Origin: Ktedonobacter racemifer DSM 44963
GTDB taxonomy: Bacteria; Chloroflexota; Ktedonobacteria; Ktedonobacterales; Ktedonobacteraceae
Direction of reading: 5' to 3'
Assembly (NCBI RefSeq): GCF_000178855.1
Contig: NZ_ADVG01000001.1
Location: forward strand, 2,455,481 to 2,519,480
Length of the DNA stretch: 64,000 nucleotides
Positions 44,226 through 52,837 of this stretch are shown piece by piece. The notes beneath the pieces are model-generated. The model worked only from the letters and a program-made list of their open reading frames with translations, was not told the origin of the DNA and searched no databases. The position numbers and the translations under genes are program-made. Position 1 is the stretch's first letter. Every line of letters starts with the position of its first letter.

Positions 44226-44252
44226 GCCCCCGGAGAGCGATTTCCGGGGGGG
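44226..44252 (-). terminator. Intrinsic terminator after the acetyltransferase
   Basis: GCCCCCGGA...TCCGGGGGG hairpin. On the minus strand it is followed by CTTTTC, consistent with ending minus-strand transcription that comes from 45057. Confidence 0.7.
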
Positions 44253-44442
44253 TTCTTCTGTCTTTCTGTTGGGTTATCTGAGCATTTAGCGGTTATTTAG
44301 TAGAGGTTATCGGTCAAGCCTACTTCTATGCCTATCAAAGAGAAACAGGTCTTGAAACAACTATTCTGCAAGGCTCCTCGCCAGAAGCAAGGGCCTAGGA
44401 GTCAAAAAGCTTGTTGCCACCAGTGAATAACAGGTTTTCCTA

Positions 44443-45057
44443 CTAGGAGATGGTTTTCTCCTGTTGACCATCAAACATAAAAAAATCACGGGCGAGACAA
44501 TCCATCAGCACAATATTGTGCAGCTTCCCCTCGAAAGGATGGGCCTCTCGCCATATGCCCGCGTGTTGAAAACCTACATGTTCATAGACATGGATAGCTC
44601 GCGTGTTGAAACTGAGCGTACGCAAGCGCACTGAATGTAAACCAACCACACGGAAAGCGTAGTCGAGCATAAGCCTAGTCGTCTCCGTGCCATAGCCTTT
44701 ATGCCAACAATCCTTCTCGCCAATGCTAATGGCAAACTCAGCCGATTTATTCAAAAAGGCAATATCAAGCAACATAGTTAAGCCGATGGGTCGTGTTGTG
44801 CTGCGCTCATAAATAGTAAAGAAAGCCGCGTCTAAATTCATTTCTTTGCTTACCTGCTCATACCAGACTTCTACTGCTTCCCAGGTCATAGGTCGAAGAG
44901 TATAAATACGTAAGGCATTCACGTCTGCGTCGTTCATCCACCGTTGGTAGTAGGGTAGTAACTCTCTCTGGAGAGGACCCAGGGCTATCTTTTGTCCGAT
45001 GAGATTCATGATAGGTTCCGCAGTATCGCGCTGTGCACTGTTCTGTCCACTAGCCAT
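44443..45057 (-). CDS. GNAT-family N-acetyltransferase (RimJ/RimL type)
   Basis: 204 aa from ATG 45057 with AGGAGA 9 nt upstream; an upstream in-frame start lacks a site. RimJ/RimL-like features: LGPLQRELLPYYQRWMNDAD near the start, EFAISIGEKDCWHKGYGTET (~120-139, acetyl-CoA pyrophosphate loop), LMLDYAFRVVGLHSVRLRTL and NTRAIHVYEHVGFQHAGIWR. Known: these enzymes acetylate N-terminal or other amino groups, and some inactivate antibiotics. As cargo on an integrative element a resistance or detoxification role is plausible but not shown. Confidence 0.85.
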   Translation of the reverse strand: MASGQNSAQRDTAEPIMNLIGQKIALGPLQRELLPYYQRWMNDADVNALRIYTLRPMTWEAVEVWYEQVSKEMNLDAAFFTIYERSTTRPIGLTMLLDIAFLNKSAEFAISIGEKDCWHKGYGTETTRLMLDYAFRVVGLHSVRLRTLSFNTRAIHVYEHVGFQHAGIWREAHPFEGKLHNIVLMDCLARDFFMFDGQQEKTIS

Positions 45058-45990
45058 AAATCGTATTCTCCTACGAATATCTGCCTGTTTAATCATTTAA
45101 TAAAGCTATTATGGAATGCTCTTACTTCTCTGTCAATCCCTGCTGGCTAGAGGATAACTGACTATTGGCTGATGACTGCCCTCTACAGACAATCTATCTG
45201 CCTGTACACAGGAGAAAGCCACCGATTAACGCCGAGGCAGGGCATAGGCAGGGACAGGGGGCGTTACTACTGAGCTTATCACGTCCGGCTCACTGGTCGC
45301 TGGGCTTCTCCGCTCGCTCGCTGTCAGTCGGCGTCGGGGGCGGAAGGGACCCTTCGGGACGCGCTCGGTTCGGTCGGTAGGCAAGCGAGGTACTCATCTC
45401 TCAGTACGGCCTCCGTCCCAACCTTTTGAGGGCAATACGGGTAATAGATGCACCGCCCCGGCACCGCCCCGACTGGCTGACTAGACCTGATTCCCCTTCC
45501 CATGCCGCCCCTCACACTCCCTGATCTGATTGACGAGCCGTTCTAGCTTGTGGGCATTCATAAGCTCCTCCAATACCTGATGAGCCGCACCACCCCCACC
45601 CCCACGACCCCGACACTGACCAGGACACGCACGACGATTAACGACAAAAACATTGCTAGGTTCCTTTCTTTAACTCATCAATAAGGGCTAACCGCCGATT
45701 AACTGAGGGTATGAGGGGTAGGCCCTGGTTGGTGGCTGTTTGGAATAGTGGTTGGTATAGAGGGACGTTCGATAGCTAGCCGTTTGCGCAGGTTTTGCTC
45801 TTCATTACGAAATCTGCTGGCGTCGAGCAATTCGTGGAACAATGCTTCGTTAGTATGAATGCTAATACTGCGCTACTCGGGACTGATAGTACATTATTTC
45901 TTTCTTGATCAATGCTGAGGGTGTCACAAGCTTGCAAAAATAGGTAAGGAAGGGTATGCTTTCTTCCAAAAGAAATTTCTCGGAGAGGAA
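45058..45990. other. Long non-coding stretch within the element
   Basis: About 930 bp without a supported gene. GC-rich 45240-45620 with short frames lacking starts. Carries the element motif CCGATTAAC at 45222 and 45695 and ACGATTAAC at 45634. The ribosome-binding site GGAGAGG for the next gene is at 45979-45986. Confidence 0.45.
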
Positions 45991-46362
45991 ATGATGACAC
46001 CTATCGAATTTCTACACGAGTATGAACAGCGAACTAATACCCACCGCTTTGAGGAAGTTGCTCCATTGATTGCAGACACGGCGGTCTATTGGTTCAATGA
46101 TGGATCATTTCAAGGCATTGAGGCAATCAAGCAAGCGTTTGAGAAAACATGGGCCTTGATCCAGGATGAACAGTATACAATAGAGAATGTGCAATGGCTT
46201 GTGGAGGACCAGCAGAGCGCTGTTTGTATTTACCTCTTCCGTTGGCAAGGAAACGTAGAGGGACAACTTATGCAGGGGATGGGACGAGGAACAAGTATCT
46301 TAAAAAAGGTTGATGGCCAGTGGAAGGTCATTCATGAGCATCTAAGCTCGCTTCCACAGTAA
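45991..46362 (+). CDS. SnoaL/NTF2-like small protein
   Basis: 123 aa, ATG directly after GGAGAGGAA (a second in-frame ATG follows at once). The DUF4440/SnoaL-like fold is suggested by MTPIEFLHEYEQRTNTHRFE, EVAPLIADTAVYWFNDGSFQ, GIEAIKQAFEKTWALIQDEQ and GTSILKKVDGQWKVIHEHLS, the last being the typical closing strand (WKVIHEHLS). Known: small alpha+beta barrels used for binding or isomerising small molecules. Cargo gene of the element; substrate unknown. Confidence 0.8.
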   Translation: MMTPIEFLHEYEQRTNTHRFEEVAPLIADTAVYWFNDGSFQGIEAIKQAFEKTWALIQDEQYTIENVQWLVEDQQSAVCIYLFRWQGNVEGQLMQGMGRGTSILKKVDGQWKVIHEHLSSLPQ

Positions 46363-46908
46363 TTATAATATGTGGGGCTTGACTCCCTCATATGCGCTCT
46401 AGCCAGGAGCAGAGAACGGCACTCATGTTTGTTGGCTTTGTGGGAGAAGGGGACAAACAGAATGAGGGGATGATAGGATAGATTGGGTCTCATGCTCCTT
46501 CCAGTCACATTCAACCTCAATCTATGACTGATCTAGACTTCTTTACGTGGGTACATAGAGGCTGTCTTCTATGTACCCACGTATCTATCTGTGTACTCAA
46601 ACCGTTTAACTGGATACCCTATTTCCCCCTATCCCAACCCTTACCCAGCTCGCCCCACCCCATAGGCCGCCCCACCCTGTTAATCGGTTCTCAGTCATCA
46701 TATACACAGGTAGAAGCCTGCTCCCTCTACATGTATGAATATCTATCTATCATAGACCTGACTGAAGACGACTGAAAGGAGTCTGAAGACAAGTCTATCA
46801 GTCCTCTCACCCTATCTACTTTTTCCATGCCCTTGACCCTATTATACCACTCTGCCCCCGAAAACGGCCTAAAAGTCAAGTTATTTTTCATCAGCCTCTA
46901 GAGCCACT
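46363..46908. other. Intergenic within the element
   Basis: No gene. Holds the inverted repeat at 46544-46583 and two element motifs: CCGTTTAAC at 46602 and GTTAATCGG at 46678. Confidence 0.5.
46544..46583. repeat. 16-bp perfect inverted repeat, 8-nt loop
   Basis: TACGTGGGTACATAGA (46544-46559) is mirrored at 46568-46583. It lies downstream of the NTF2-like gene, so a terminator role fits. Confidence 0.88.
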
Positions 46909-47274
46909 TTATGCTGCTTGTTTCTTTGGTCTCCCTCGTCTTTGCGGCTTGACTTCATTGTCTTCTGCTATTGCCCCATCACGGGAGAAGGACTTGATAG
47001 CTTGTAACAGGTCCCAGTAACCCTCATGATCAATGACGTAGCCCCAGGAGTGTGTACTGACATCCTCGTCTAAGGTTCTCTTTTCTCTGGCGAGCGTGCT
47101 TCTATGTAGGCGCTGTAGTTTGATGTCTCCGGCTTTTGTGCCAATGTCGTACACATCAATAAAGGTAACAGCTACCTTGTACGTTCCTGGCGTGGTCTGT
47201 ATAATCTGTGCCTCTATGACCTCATCATCCTCAAGAAGCCGCTTTAAAAGCCGTTCTGCTGCGGTTTGATCCAT
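46909..47274 (-). CDS. Small protein with AT-hook-like C-terminus
   Basis: 121 aa from ATG 47274 (MDQTAAERLLKRLLEDDEVI). Predicted alpha/beta core (AQIIQTTPGTYKVAVTFIDV) and a basic tail, KPQRRGRPKKQAA, whose RGRP core is the AT-hook signature for minor-groove binding. It overlaps the upstream gene by 44 bp, so the two are probably coupled. Family not recognised. Possibly a DNA-binding accessory factor of the element. Confidence 0.55.
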   Translation of the reverse strand: MDQTAAERLLKRLLEDDEVIEAQIIQTTPGTYKVAVTFIDVYDIGTKAGDIKLQRLHRSTLAREKRTLDEDVSTHSWGYVIDHEGYWDLLQAIKSFSRDGAIAEDNEVKPQRRGRPKKQAA

Positions 47275-47458
47275 TCTGATTTCTTTCCCATAAGGCTTTG
47301 AGCAGAGCATATTCGCTCGGTTGCTCAAGTACCACTGTTTTGCTCCCAACTGATAGCGCGACAGTATAACGCCGCCCTGTATAAGTTACTTTTGTACGGG
47401 CTTCTTTCACCTGTTGCTCTATGGCTAATGCTAGGTCTAATGCGTCTTTAAGAGACAT
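47231..47458 (-). CDS. Small unknown protein, coupled to the AT-hook gene
   Basis: 75 aa (MSLKDALDLALAIEQQVKEA). ATG with AAGG at 14 nt. N-terminal helix, then strands (TGRRYTVALSVGSKTVVLEQ) and a helix (EYALLKALWERNQNGS). The 3' end overlaps the AT-hook gene by 44 bp in another frame. Same-strand order and overlap are phage-like. No family recognised. Confidence 0.5.
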   Translation of the reverse strand: MSLKDALDLALAIEQQVKEARTKVTYTGRRYTVALSVGSKTVVLEQPSEYALLKALWERNQNGSNRSRTAFKAAS

Positions 47459-47555
47459 AACCGCTTGCTACCTTTTGACTAGAACAAAATTTCGTCTAGT
47501 TACAGCATAACCAAACTTTTGCTGTACAGCAATATACTAACGGTGAAAGCACTTT

Positions 47556-47744
47556 CTACCTGCCTCTGTGGGTATACCCAACAATATCGGCCTGTCTGGT
47601 GAGTAGTGTTTGACCGAACTTAACGAGCGGTACCTGCCGACCTCGTAGCCATAGGTATACAGCGTTTGGAGTGCTTCCTTTGCGTCTAGCGGCTTCTCGA
47701 AGGGTGATGTATTCCCCAACGCAGTCTACTTGCTTTACTGGCAT
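47556..47744 (-). CDS. Excisionase/AlpA-like HTH protein
   Basis: 62 aa with AAAGGAT 8 nt before the ATG. EYITLREAARRKGSTPNAVY, LWLRGRQVPLVKFGQTLLTR is the MerR/excisionase-type winged HTH (LREAA..KG.....VY.WLR...VP...). Known: such proteins act as recombination directionality factors or as activators in integrative elements. It is the first gene of the minus-strand pair with the small unknown genes downstream. Best candidate here for controlling excision. Confidence 0.75.
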   Translation of the reverse strand: MPVKQVDCVGEYITLREAARRKGSTPNAVYLWLRGRQVPLVKFGQTLLTRQADIVGYTHRGR

Positions 47745-48341
47745 AAAATCATCCTTTCATTGACTGACTTCTACGTGGAACGGGTCGAGAAATAAGGCTA
47801 CAAGCTCACTGAAGGCACGAGCAAGCCTGTAGCCTGGAAGGAAAGGAAAACCAGAGCAGAAAAAGAGGGAGGGAGAAATAAGAGTCAGACCAGAGAGGGC
47901 GCGGCCTGACTCAGGGTACACCCAAAGGAACAGTGCCAGAAAAACCAGGAGAGGGAGGGTATAAGTGTGACAAGCCGACGAGGGAGGGAGAAAATCAACC
48001 ATTCACCCTTATAGTATAGTCCCGTCCTCTCCGACTTTTACAGAAAAGGCTGTCAGTTTAAACAACAAAGCAGAAACCCGATTTATTCCCAACGTATCGA
48101 CATTTGCAATAACGCCCCCTAAGCCGCTCGAATCCCTCATGCCGCCTATGGACTGTTCTTGCTGGTAAGGTTCTTAGGGGTAGGCTCAGGTTATTCAGTA
48201 GTCGGTCTCAGCCAATCGCTTCATCGTTTTCCAACTCCTCTCACAACGACCAACCCAGAGAAAAGCATTGTATACTTGTGCTTACCAAGCGTTTAAACAA
48301 TTGTTAGACCAATCACAACATTCTTACTTGAGGTGCTTTCT
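47745..48341. other. Intergenic within the element
   Basis: Nearly 600 bp. Reading frames on both strands lack ribosome-binding sites. It probably contains the promoter of the excisionase-like gene (47745-47900) and of the small membrane gene. Nothing else seen. Confidence 0.4.
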
Positions 48342-48530
48342 ATGTTAAAGAAGCGCATATGGAACTTCATTTTTGTAGGTATATACTTTGGAGAGGGGTT
48401 TCTCCTACTCTTCAGCGCCATCACAGGCACGCCGCGCACAACATTCAATCCCATACTCGGTTGCATTATCTGCTTTGCTCTCGGTATTGGCTGGTTCTAT
48501 GCTACTATCTACAAGAAGTATCAGAAATAG
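48342..48530 (+). CDS. Small two-helix membrane protein
   Basis: 62 aa from ATG 48342 with GAGG 8 nt upstream. Basic MLKKRIW, helix 1 NFIFVGIYFGEGFLLLFSAI, a short loop TGTPRTTFNP, helix 2 ILGCIICFALGIGWFYATIY, then KKYQK. Positive-inside rule suggests both ends in the cytoplasm. Last gene of the element before attR. Function unknown. Confidence 0.55.
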   Translation: MLKKRIWNFIFVGIYFGEGFLLLFSAITGTPRTTFNPILGCIICFALGIGWFYATIYKKYQK

Positions 48531-48711
48531 GGCCTTCGGTCATTTCCAATCACCTGAGTTATTTTTATTTGTGTGAATTATCCTTATTAGGGAGCAAAGC
48601 AAGCAGGGCAAAAAGAAAGGGAACGGCCCCACTTGGACCGCTCCCCTGTTGCTCGCTGGTATGCTAAATAGGTCACGAGGCTAGAATTGAGCGGAGGTCC
48701 TGATAAAAGTT

Positions 48712-48741
48712 GAAATAGTCAAATGTGTCTATGGCTCCTGA
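48712..48741. other. attR: attR junction
   Basis: Arm GAAATAGTCAA at 48712-48722, 11 nt, then core GCTCCTGA at 48734-48741, followed by the host sequence CAGGCACCC that restores the PNGase frame. Counterpart of attL. Confidence 0.85.
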
Positions 48742-49982
48742 CAGGCACCCAAACCTTTACCACCCTGGTCGATAACTATGTGACCTCGGCTTACACCGGC
48801 ATTCCTGTTATCTCGCTGCGCCTCTCGCTTTACCCGCGCGACGACCACGATAGGGCCAGCGCAACAACGGCCTGGAATCAGGACCAGGCCGATTCAATTG
48901 TTGCTTTGACCAGTTCGCCCTCTATGGTCACCATTCATTCCAATCACACACTTTCGGCGACAGTTACTCTGCCTCACGATGTTATGGGGGCCTATCTCGA
49001 TCTCTACGCCATCCCCCAGATCAATGATGAGTTCTGGTGGGCCAGCACTCCCGCTTTTCGCGAACTGGAGGTTTCTATCGATGGCAAACCAGCTGGCGTG
49101 GCCTGGCCATTCCCCTTTGTCTACACAGGAGGTGTGAACCCCTATCTGTGGCGACCTATCAGCGCGATCAACACCCTGAATATGCCTGCCTACCGCCTGG
49201 ATCTTACTCCCTTTGCCGGACTGCTGGGTGGCCAGCACACGATTACCATCAATGTGCTTAACAACCAGGATTACTGGCTACTCTCTGGCTCCCTCTTCCT
49301 CCAGGAAGACCACGGCCAGCCGACCTCCGGCGCAGTGACGCGGGACACGTTGGCCTTTCCCACCTCGGCCCAAACGACTACAACGCCGCTGATTAGCGAT
49401 ACCAGCACGGCCGGCAATAGCCAAGCCGATGTCACAGCGACCCAGCAGTACGAGGTTGAGGGAAAAATCCAGACCAGCCACGGAACCTTCACGGCGACCG
49501 TCAAATCGGCGCTCCATTTCTCCAACGATCAGCTCTACACCAACCCGGACAACTGGGAAGTGGCTCACGGCTTCCAGGAAGTGATCACTGATGAGAGCCT
49601 GCTTGATCCATCTGCCAGGCCAAGCACGCGGCACAGCGACGAAACCTACACCATCGACACCGGCGGAGGCTTTATTCAAAGCTCAACGAGCCAGAATGCC
49701 TTCCTCCTCCCCTCGAATCTGTCGCAAACGTTGAATATTATCCACAATGCCAGCAGCCCCGGCGAGCCGGACTATCAGAGCACACTCAACCTGAATCTTG
49801 AGAGCTTTGCCAATCTCCAGGCAGGCGATTCCTCAGCCAATGTGCCAACCGTCACGCTTGGCTCAACCACAGCCAGCGGGACCTTTGAGACGAATGGCGG
49901 CCTGTCCTATCATCTCATCCTGGCTAGCCGCGCCGGCGTCGTCACCGAGGATAGCCTCCAGGCGAATTTTAAGACCAGCTAG
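48742..49982 (+). pseudogene. Secreted PNGase-A-like amidase, C-terminal half (interrupted)
   Basis: 413 codons continuing the frame broken at 40859. Contains WWASTPAFRELEVSIDGKPA, the characteristic PFVYTGGVNPYLWRPISAI, and MPAYRLDLTPFAGLLGGQHT, all typical of peptide-N4-(N-acetyl-beta-glucosaminyl)asparagine amidase A. Known enzymes of this kind remove N-glycans from glycopeptides. The cut falls between the first beta domain and the rest. This half has no start site, so the enzyme should be lost unless the element excises. Ends just before a 26-bp inverted repeat. Confidence 0.85.
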
Positions 49983-49998
49983 GTTCTTCTGTATCCCT

Positions 49999-50052
49999 GG
50001 CAAATTGGACAGCAGGGACGGTGCTTGCACCATCCCTGCTGTCCAATTTGCC
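49999..50052. repeat. 26-bp inverted repeat, 2-nt loop, one mismatch
   Basis: GGCAAATTGGACAGCAGGGA then CGGTGC (49999-50024) pairs with 50027-50052. The single mismatch would be a G-U pair in RNA of one strand. It starts 16 bp after the PNGase stop, so a terminator role is likely. Confidence 0.9.
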
Positions 50053-50453
50053 GCCCCTTTGCACAACCGCTACCACATAACCGTATCAGTAGCGCCCACA
50101 CGCGTTCATAAGAGAACAAGTACAGGAGTAGGCAGAAAAGATAGCCTGAGGCAGGCAGCGTTCATCGCGGCTGTTCGAGGTGACTATCCAAACCCAGGAG
50201 AAGAACGGCGAGGCTCTGTCCTTGTGTTCCCCTTCGTATTTCTGCAACACAGCCACAAAATTCCCACTCCGCGCGGCATTCTCTATGCTATACTTTCATT
50301 GGCGACAACGTAACACGCCATACTGCATTTCATCTGAAAAGAAAGGAGGAACATACAGGAAAGAACGGCTTTTCCGCGAGAGAACGCTGTTTTCATTAGG
50401 GGAGCGCATTGGCTCCTCTTTCAGGGATGTACTAGAACAAAGGAATCGAACGC
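50053..50453. other. Intergenic before the wall-binding protein
   Basis: No gene seen. A short hairpin GGAGCGCATTGGCTCC (50401-50416) lies in the leader of the next gene, and GAAAGGAGGAAC near 50339 looks like an orphan ribosome-binding site. Confidence 0.4.
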
Positions 50454-52091
50454 ATGGATTGCCGAAAAGGATTTCGCTCGTCCCCCCTTCGAGGGCTGCT
50501 CCTCGTCCTGGCGCTGAGCCTGGCTGCAGGTTTCAGCGTCCTTTCGTCCGCTGCCCCTGTTTCAGCCGCCACGTATGCGTATGCCTGGCCGCTGATTGGG
50601 CAGGGCAGTACCGGCGAAGATGTGTACTCGGTGCAACTGATGTTACAGGCCCGCGGTTATTCACTCTCCACTGATGGCATTGATGGCCCGCAGACCACCG
50701 GCGCAGTGGTCTCCTTCCAATCTGCTCAGGGCTTGCAGGCCGACGGCGTGGTCGGACCACAAACGTGGCCAGCCCTAATCGTGACCACCAGCCAGGGCAG
50801 CACCGGGTCAGCCGTCCTCGCGCTGCAGCGCCAGTTGAACGCGCACGGGGCCTCGCTTTCGGTGGATGGGCAATTTGGCCCGGCCACCGCCGCCGCCGTC
50901 AAGAGCTTTCAGAGCAGCCATGGCCTCAGCGCGGATGGGGTGGCTGGGCCACAAACGTGGAACGCGCTGGTAGGCTCGAAAAGTTCGCAAGCCTATAGCT
51001 GGCCCGACATTGGCCAGGGAGCCACCGGTGAGAACGTCTACTCCATCCAACTGATGCTGCAAGCACACGGCTACTCGCTTCCTATCGATGGCAGCTTTGG
51101 CCCGCAAACGGCTTCGACCGCCAAAGCCTTCCAATCTGCTCATGGGCTCGGCGCGGATGGAATCGTGGGACCACAGACGTGGCCAGTCTTGATCGTGACC
51201 ACCAGCCAGGGCAGCACCGGGTCAGCCGTCCTCGCGCTGCAGCGCCAGCTGAACGCGCATGGAGCCTCGCTTTCGGTGGATGGACAATTTGGCTCGGCCA
51301 CCGAAACAGCCGTCAAGAACTATCAGAGCAGCCAGAAGCTCAGTGTGGATGGGGTTGCCGGACCGCAGATCTGGAGCAGCCTGGTCAGCACTGCAGGTTC
51401 ACCACCGCCGCCGCCACCGCCGCCACCACCGCCTGGACAGGTTCTCTGGGGTGTGGATACCACGAGCTTCGTCACAGCCTCGTTCCTCAGCGAGGTCGGG
51501 AATAACTTTGGGACCCCGCAGTTCATTGGCCGCTACATCGATGCAATTTCCTTCTCCCCGATGACGGCTTCCGAAGCCTCGTTTATCCACAGCAAGGGCA
51601 TTCGCATCCTGCCCATTCTCTCTGACTTTGGAGGAGATACCGGTTACAGTACAGGCGTCTCCCGGGCCAATGATGCTATCGCCAAAGCGCGAGCGCTGGG
51701 AATTCCCAGCGGAACCATTATTGTCGTTGATCTTGAGAACGGTTCAGCTGTCGATGCGGGGTATGTGGAGGGCTGGTATAACACGATCGCCGCAGCCGGT
51801 TACGTCGTTGGCTACTACGAGAATCCTTATCCCGGAAGCAGCGGATTTAATGGCGCGTTCTGTACGGCCGTGGGTGCTGATGCGGCTGTCGCCAGGTCGA
51901 TCTTGTATTCCGACGAGCCATCTCTCGGACGCACACCCGAATCCAGCGCGCCCTCGTTCGGTCCGGCAGGACTGCTCTGTAACGGACAAAATCTCGGCGG
52001 CTCTACCCGCATCTGGCAGTATGGTTTACAAGGTAGCGGTGCGGTTAATATCGACACCGATGAGATTCAATCCTCCGTTCCCCTCTGGTGA
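50454..52091 (+). CDS. Secreted peptidoglycan-binding protein with DUF1906 glycoside-hydrolase-like domain
   Basis: 545 aa. Signal peptide (CRKGFRSSPLR then GLLLVLALSLAAGFSVLSSA, cleavage near VSAA). Four peptidoglycan-binding-1 domains follow at ~45-320, each with the VYSVQLMLQARGYSLSTDG or AVLALQRQLNAHGASLSVDG pattern and a GPQTW end. They alternate as two near-identical pairs, so a duplication of a two-domain unit is evident. An 11-proline linker at ~326 precedes a DUF1906 (Rv2525c-like) domain: VLWGVDTTSFVTASFLSEVG, PQFIGRYIDAISFS, GTIIVVDLENGSAVDAGYVE. Likely a wall-anchored hydrolase or lysozyme-like protein. Confidence 0.92.
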   Translation: MDCRKGFRSSPLRGLLLVLALSLAAGFSVLSSAAPVSAATYAYAWPLIGQGSTGEDVYSVQLMLQARGYSLSTDGIDGPQTTGAVVSFQSAQGLQADGVVGPQTWPALIVTTSQGSTGSAVLALQRQLNAHGASLSVDGQFGPATAAAVKSFQSSHGLSADGVAGPQTWNALVGSKSSQAYSWPDIGQGATGENVYSIQLMLQAHGYSLPIDGSFGPQTASTAKAFQSAHGLGADGIVGPQTWPVLIVTTSQGSTGSAVLALQRQLNAHGASLSVDGQFGSATETAVKNYQSSQKLSVDGVAGPQIWSSLVSTAGSPPPPPPPPPPPGQVLWGVDTTSFVTASFLSEVGNNFGTPQFIGRYIDAISFSPMTASEASFIHSKGIRILPILSDFGGDTGYSTGVSRANDAIAKARALGIPSGTIIVVDLENGSAVDAGYVEGWYNTIAAAGYVVGYYENPYPGSSGFNGAFCTAVGADAAVARSILYSDEPSLGRTPESSAPSFGPAGLLCNGQNLGGSTRIWQYGLQGSGAVNIDTDEIQSSVPLW

Positions 52092-52159
52092 CAACGCCTG
52101 CAGGGGAACCGCTGCCGCTGTGACCCCCATGGCACCGCTGAGTCCCCTGAGGCGAACTA

Positions 52160-52250
52160 CCCACTCCTGAGTATCTCAGGAGTGGGCCGTACTCGCCTCG
52201 GTGTGGGCTCCTCCTCACTTATGAGGGAAGGAGGAGCCCACACCGAGGCG
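52160..52250. repeat. Two adjacent perfect inverted repeats
   Basis: First: CCCACTCCTGAG (52160-52171), loop TAT, mirrored at 52175-52186. Second: CGCCTCGGTGTGGGCTCCTC plus CT (52194-52215), 13-nt loop, mirrored at 52229-52250. They follow the wall-binding protein gene. Confidence 0.9.
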
Positions 52251-52283
52251 ATGGGACACTTTTTGTACTCCGATAGTAGCGGA

Positions 52284-52437
52284 CACACAAAAGCACCAGA
52301 GTCTTGATTGACTCTGGTGCTTTTCTTGGGTCCAACAGCGGAACCGACGGCGACGAACCACCGGTCGCACCTGGCCTTGATACCCATTGACAAGTTGTTT
52401 TCTGGTCGCGATGATATTCTGACTGTCACACAATGAA
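52284..52437 (+). pseudogene. Dispersed HTH cassette B, truncated
   Basis: Opens with the same 15-bp stem-loop as at 3262 and the same spacer (CTTGGGTCCAACAG). Then comes the 31-nt motif with one G missing (52339-52368), then ACCTGGCCTTGATACCCATT and TGGTCGCGATGATATTCTGA as in copy A, ending near 52437. The missing base shifts the frame, and the HTH part is gone. Confidence 0.75.
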
Positions 52438-52476
52438 TGACATTTCTGAGGTAGCTTACTCACCAGTATCAAGAAT

Positions 52477-52710
52477 GATACTGCTGGCGAACCCTGGAAG
52501 GCAGGGAAATACCGACAAGCAGAGAAGACCTTTCCGATGTGATCGACCAGATGGCCACTCCTCCAGCTTGAACAAGCGGGGCTGTTGCGCACCTCTGAGC
52601 GTGGTCGCGCAGACAAAGAAAAGCGCAGCACGGTTTCTCTTGCGTCGGTTTCGGTTGGTTTTCTGTACCCCCCATGGGAAAGCCTTTCATGGGGGTTCGC
52701 CAGCAGTATC
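52477..52710. repeat. 234-bp unit bounded by 18-bp inverted repeats
   Basis: GATACTGCTGGCGAACCC at 52477-52494 is the exact complement of GGGTTCGCCAGCAGTATC at 52693-52710. AGTATCAAGAATG occurs outside the left arm and again at the right edge. An inner hairpin, CCCCCATG...CATGGGGG, lies near 52669-52695. It resembles a small non-autonomous element or a folded RNA. No gene inside. Confidence 0.75.
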
Positions 52711-52837
52711 AAGAATGTGTAAGAACCACTCTTCGTGCTTACTACCAACTTTTTATCAGGTAGATTTTATCCAATCATGGCGCTAACTGACCATTTCTAT
52801 ACTTTCATCATGTCTTGTCCAGGTAAATCTTTACTGC

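Larger units (their letters stand above)
40852..48741. mobile_element. 7.9-kb integrative element inside the PNGase-A-like gene
   Basis: Bounded by GCTCCTGA at 40852-40859 and 48734-48741; unit length 7882 bp. Deleting it regenerates the host codons for YLPLLTGTQT and an open 572-aa frame. Contents: integrase, a small unknown gene, Cro/C1 repressor, repeat-rich non-coding DNA, an acetyltransferase, an NTF2-like protein, two overlapping small genes, an excisionase-like HTH and a small membrane protein. No capsid, relaxase or replication gene is recognised, so it may be a satellite or mobilizable island. Confidence 0.92.

Noticed and set aside
45165..45515. Short frames in the GC-rich part of the integrative element
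   Set aside because: No start sites, no protein-like pattern, and overlapping frames on both strands look equally random.
47757..48002. 81-codon minus-strand frame downstream of the element's HTH genes
   Set aside because: No ribosome-binding site and a mixed Pro/Leu/Ser composition with no pattern. Likely chance.
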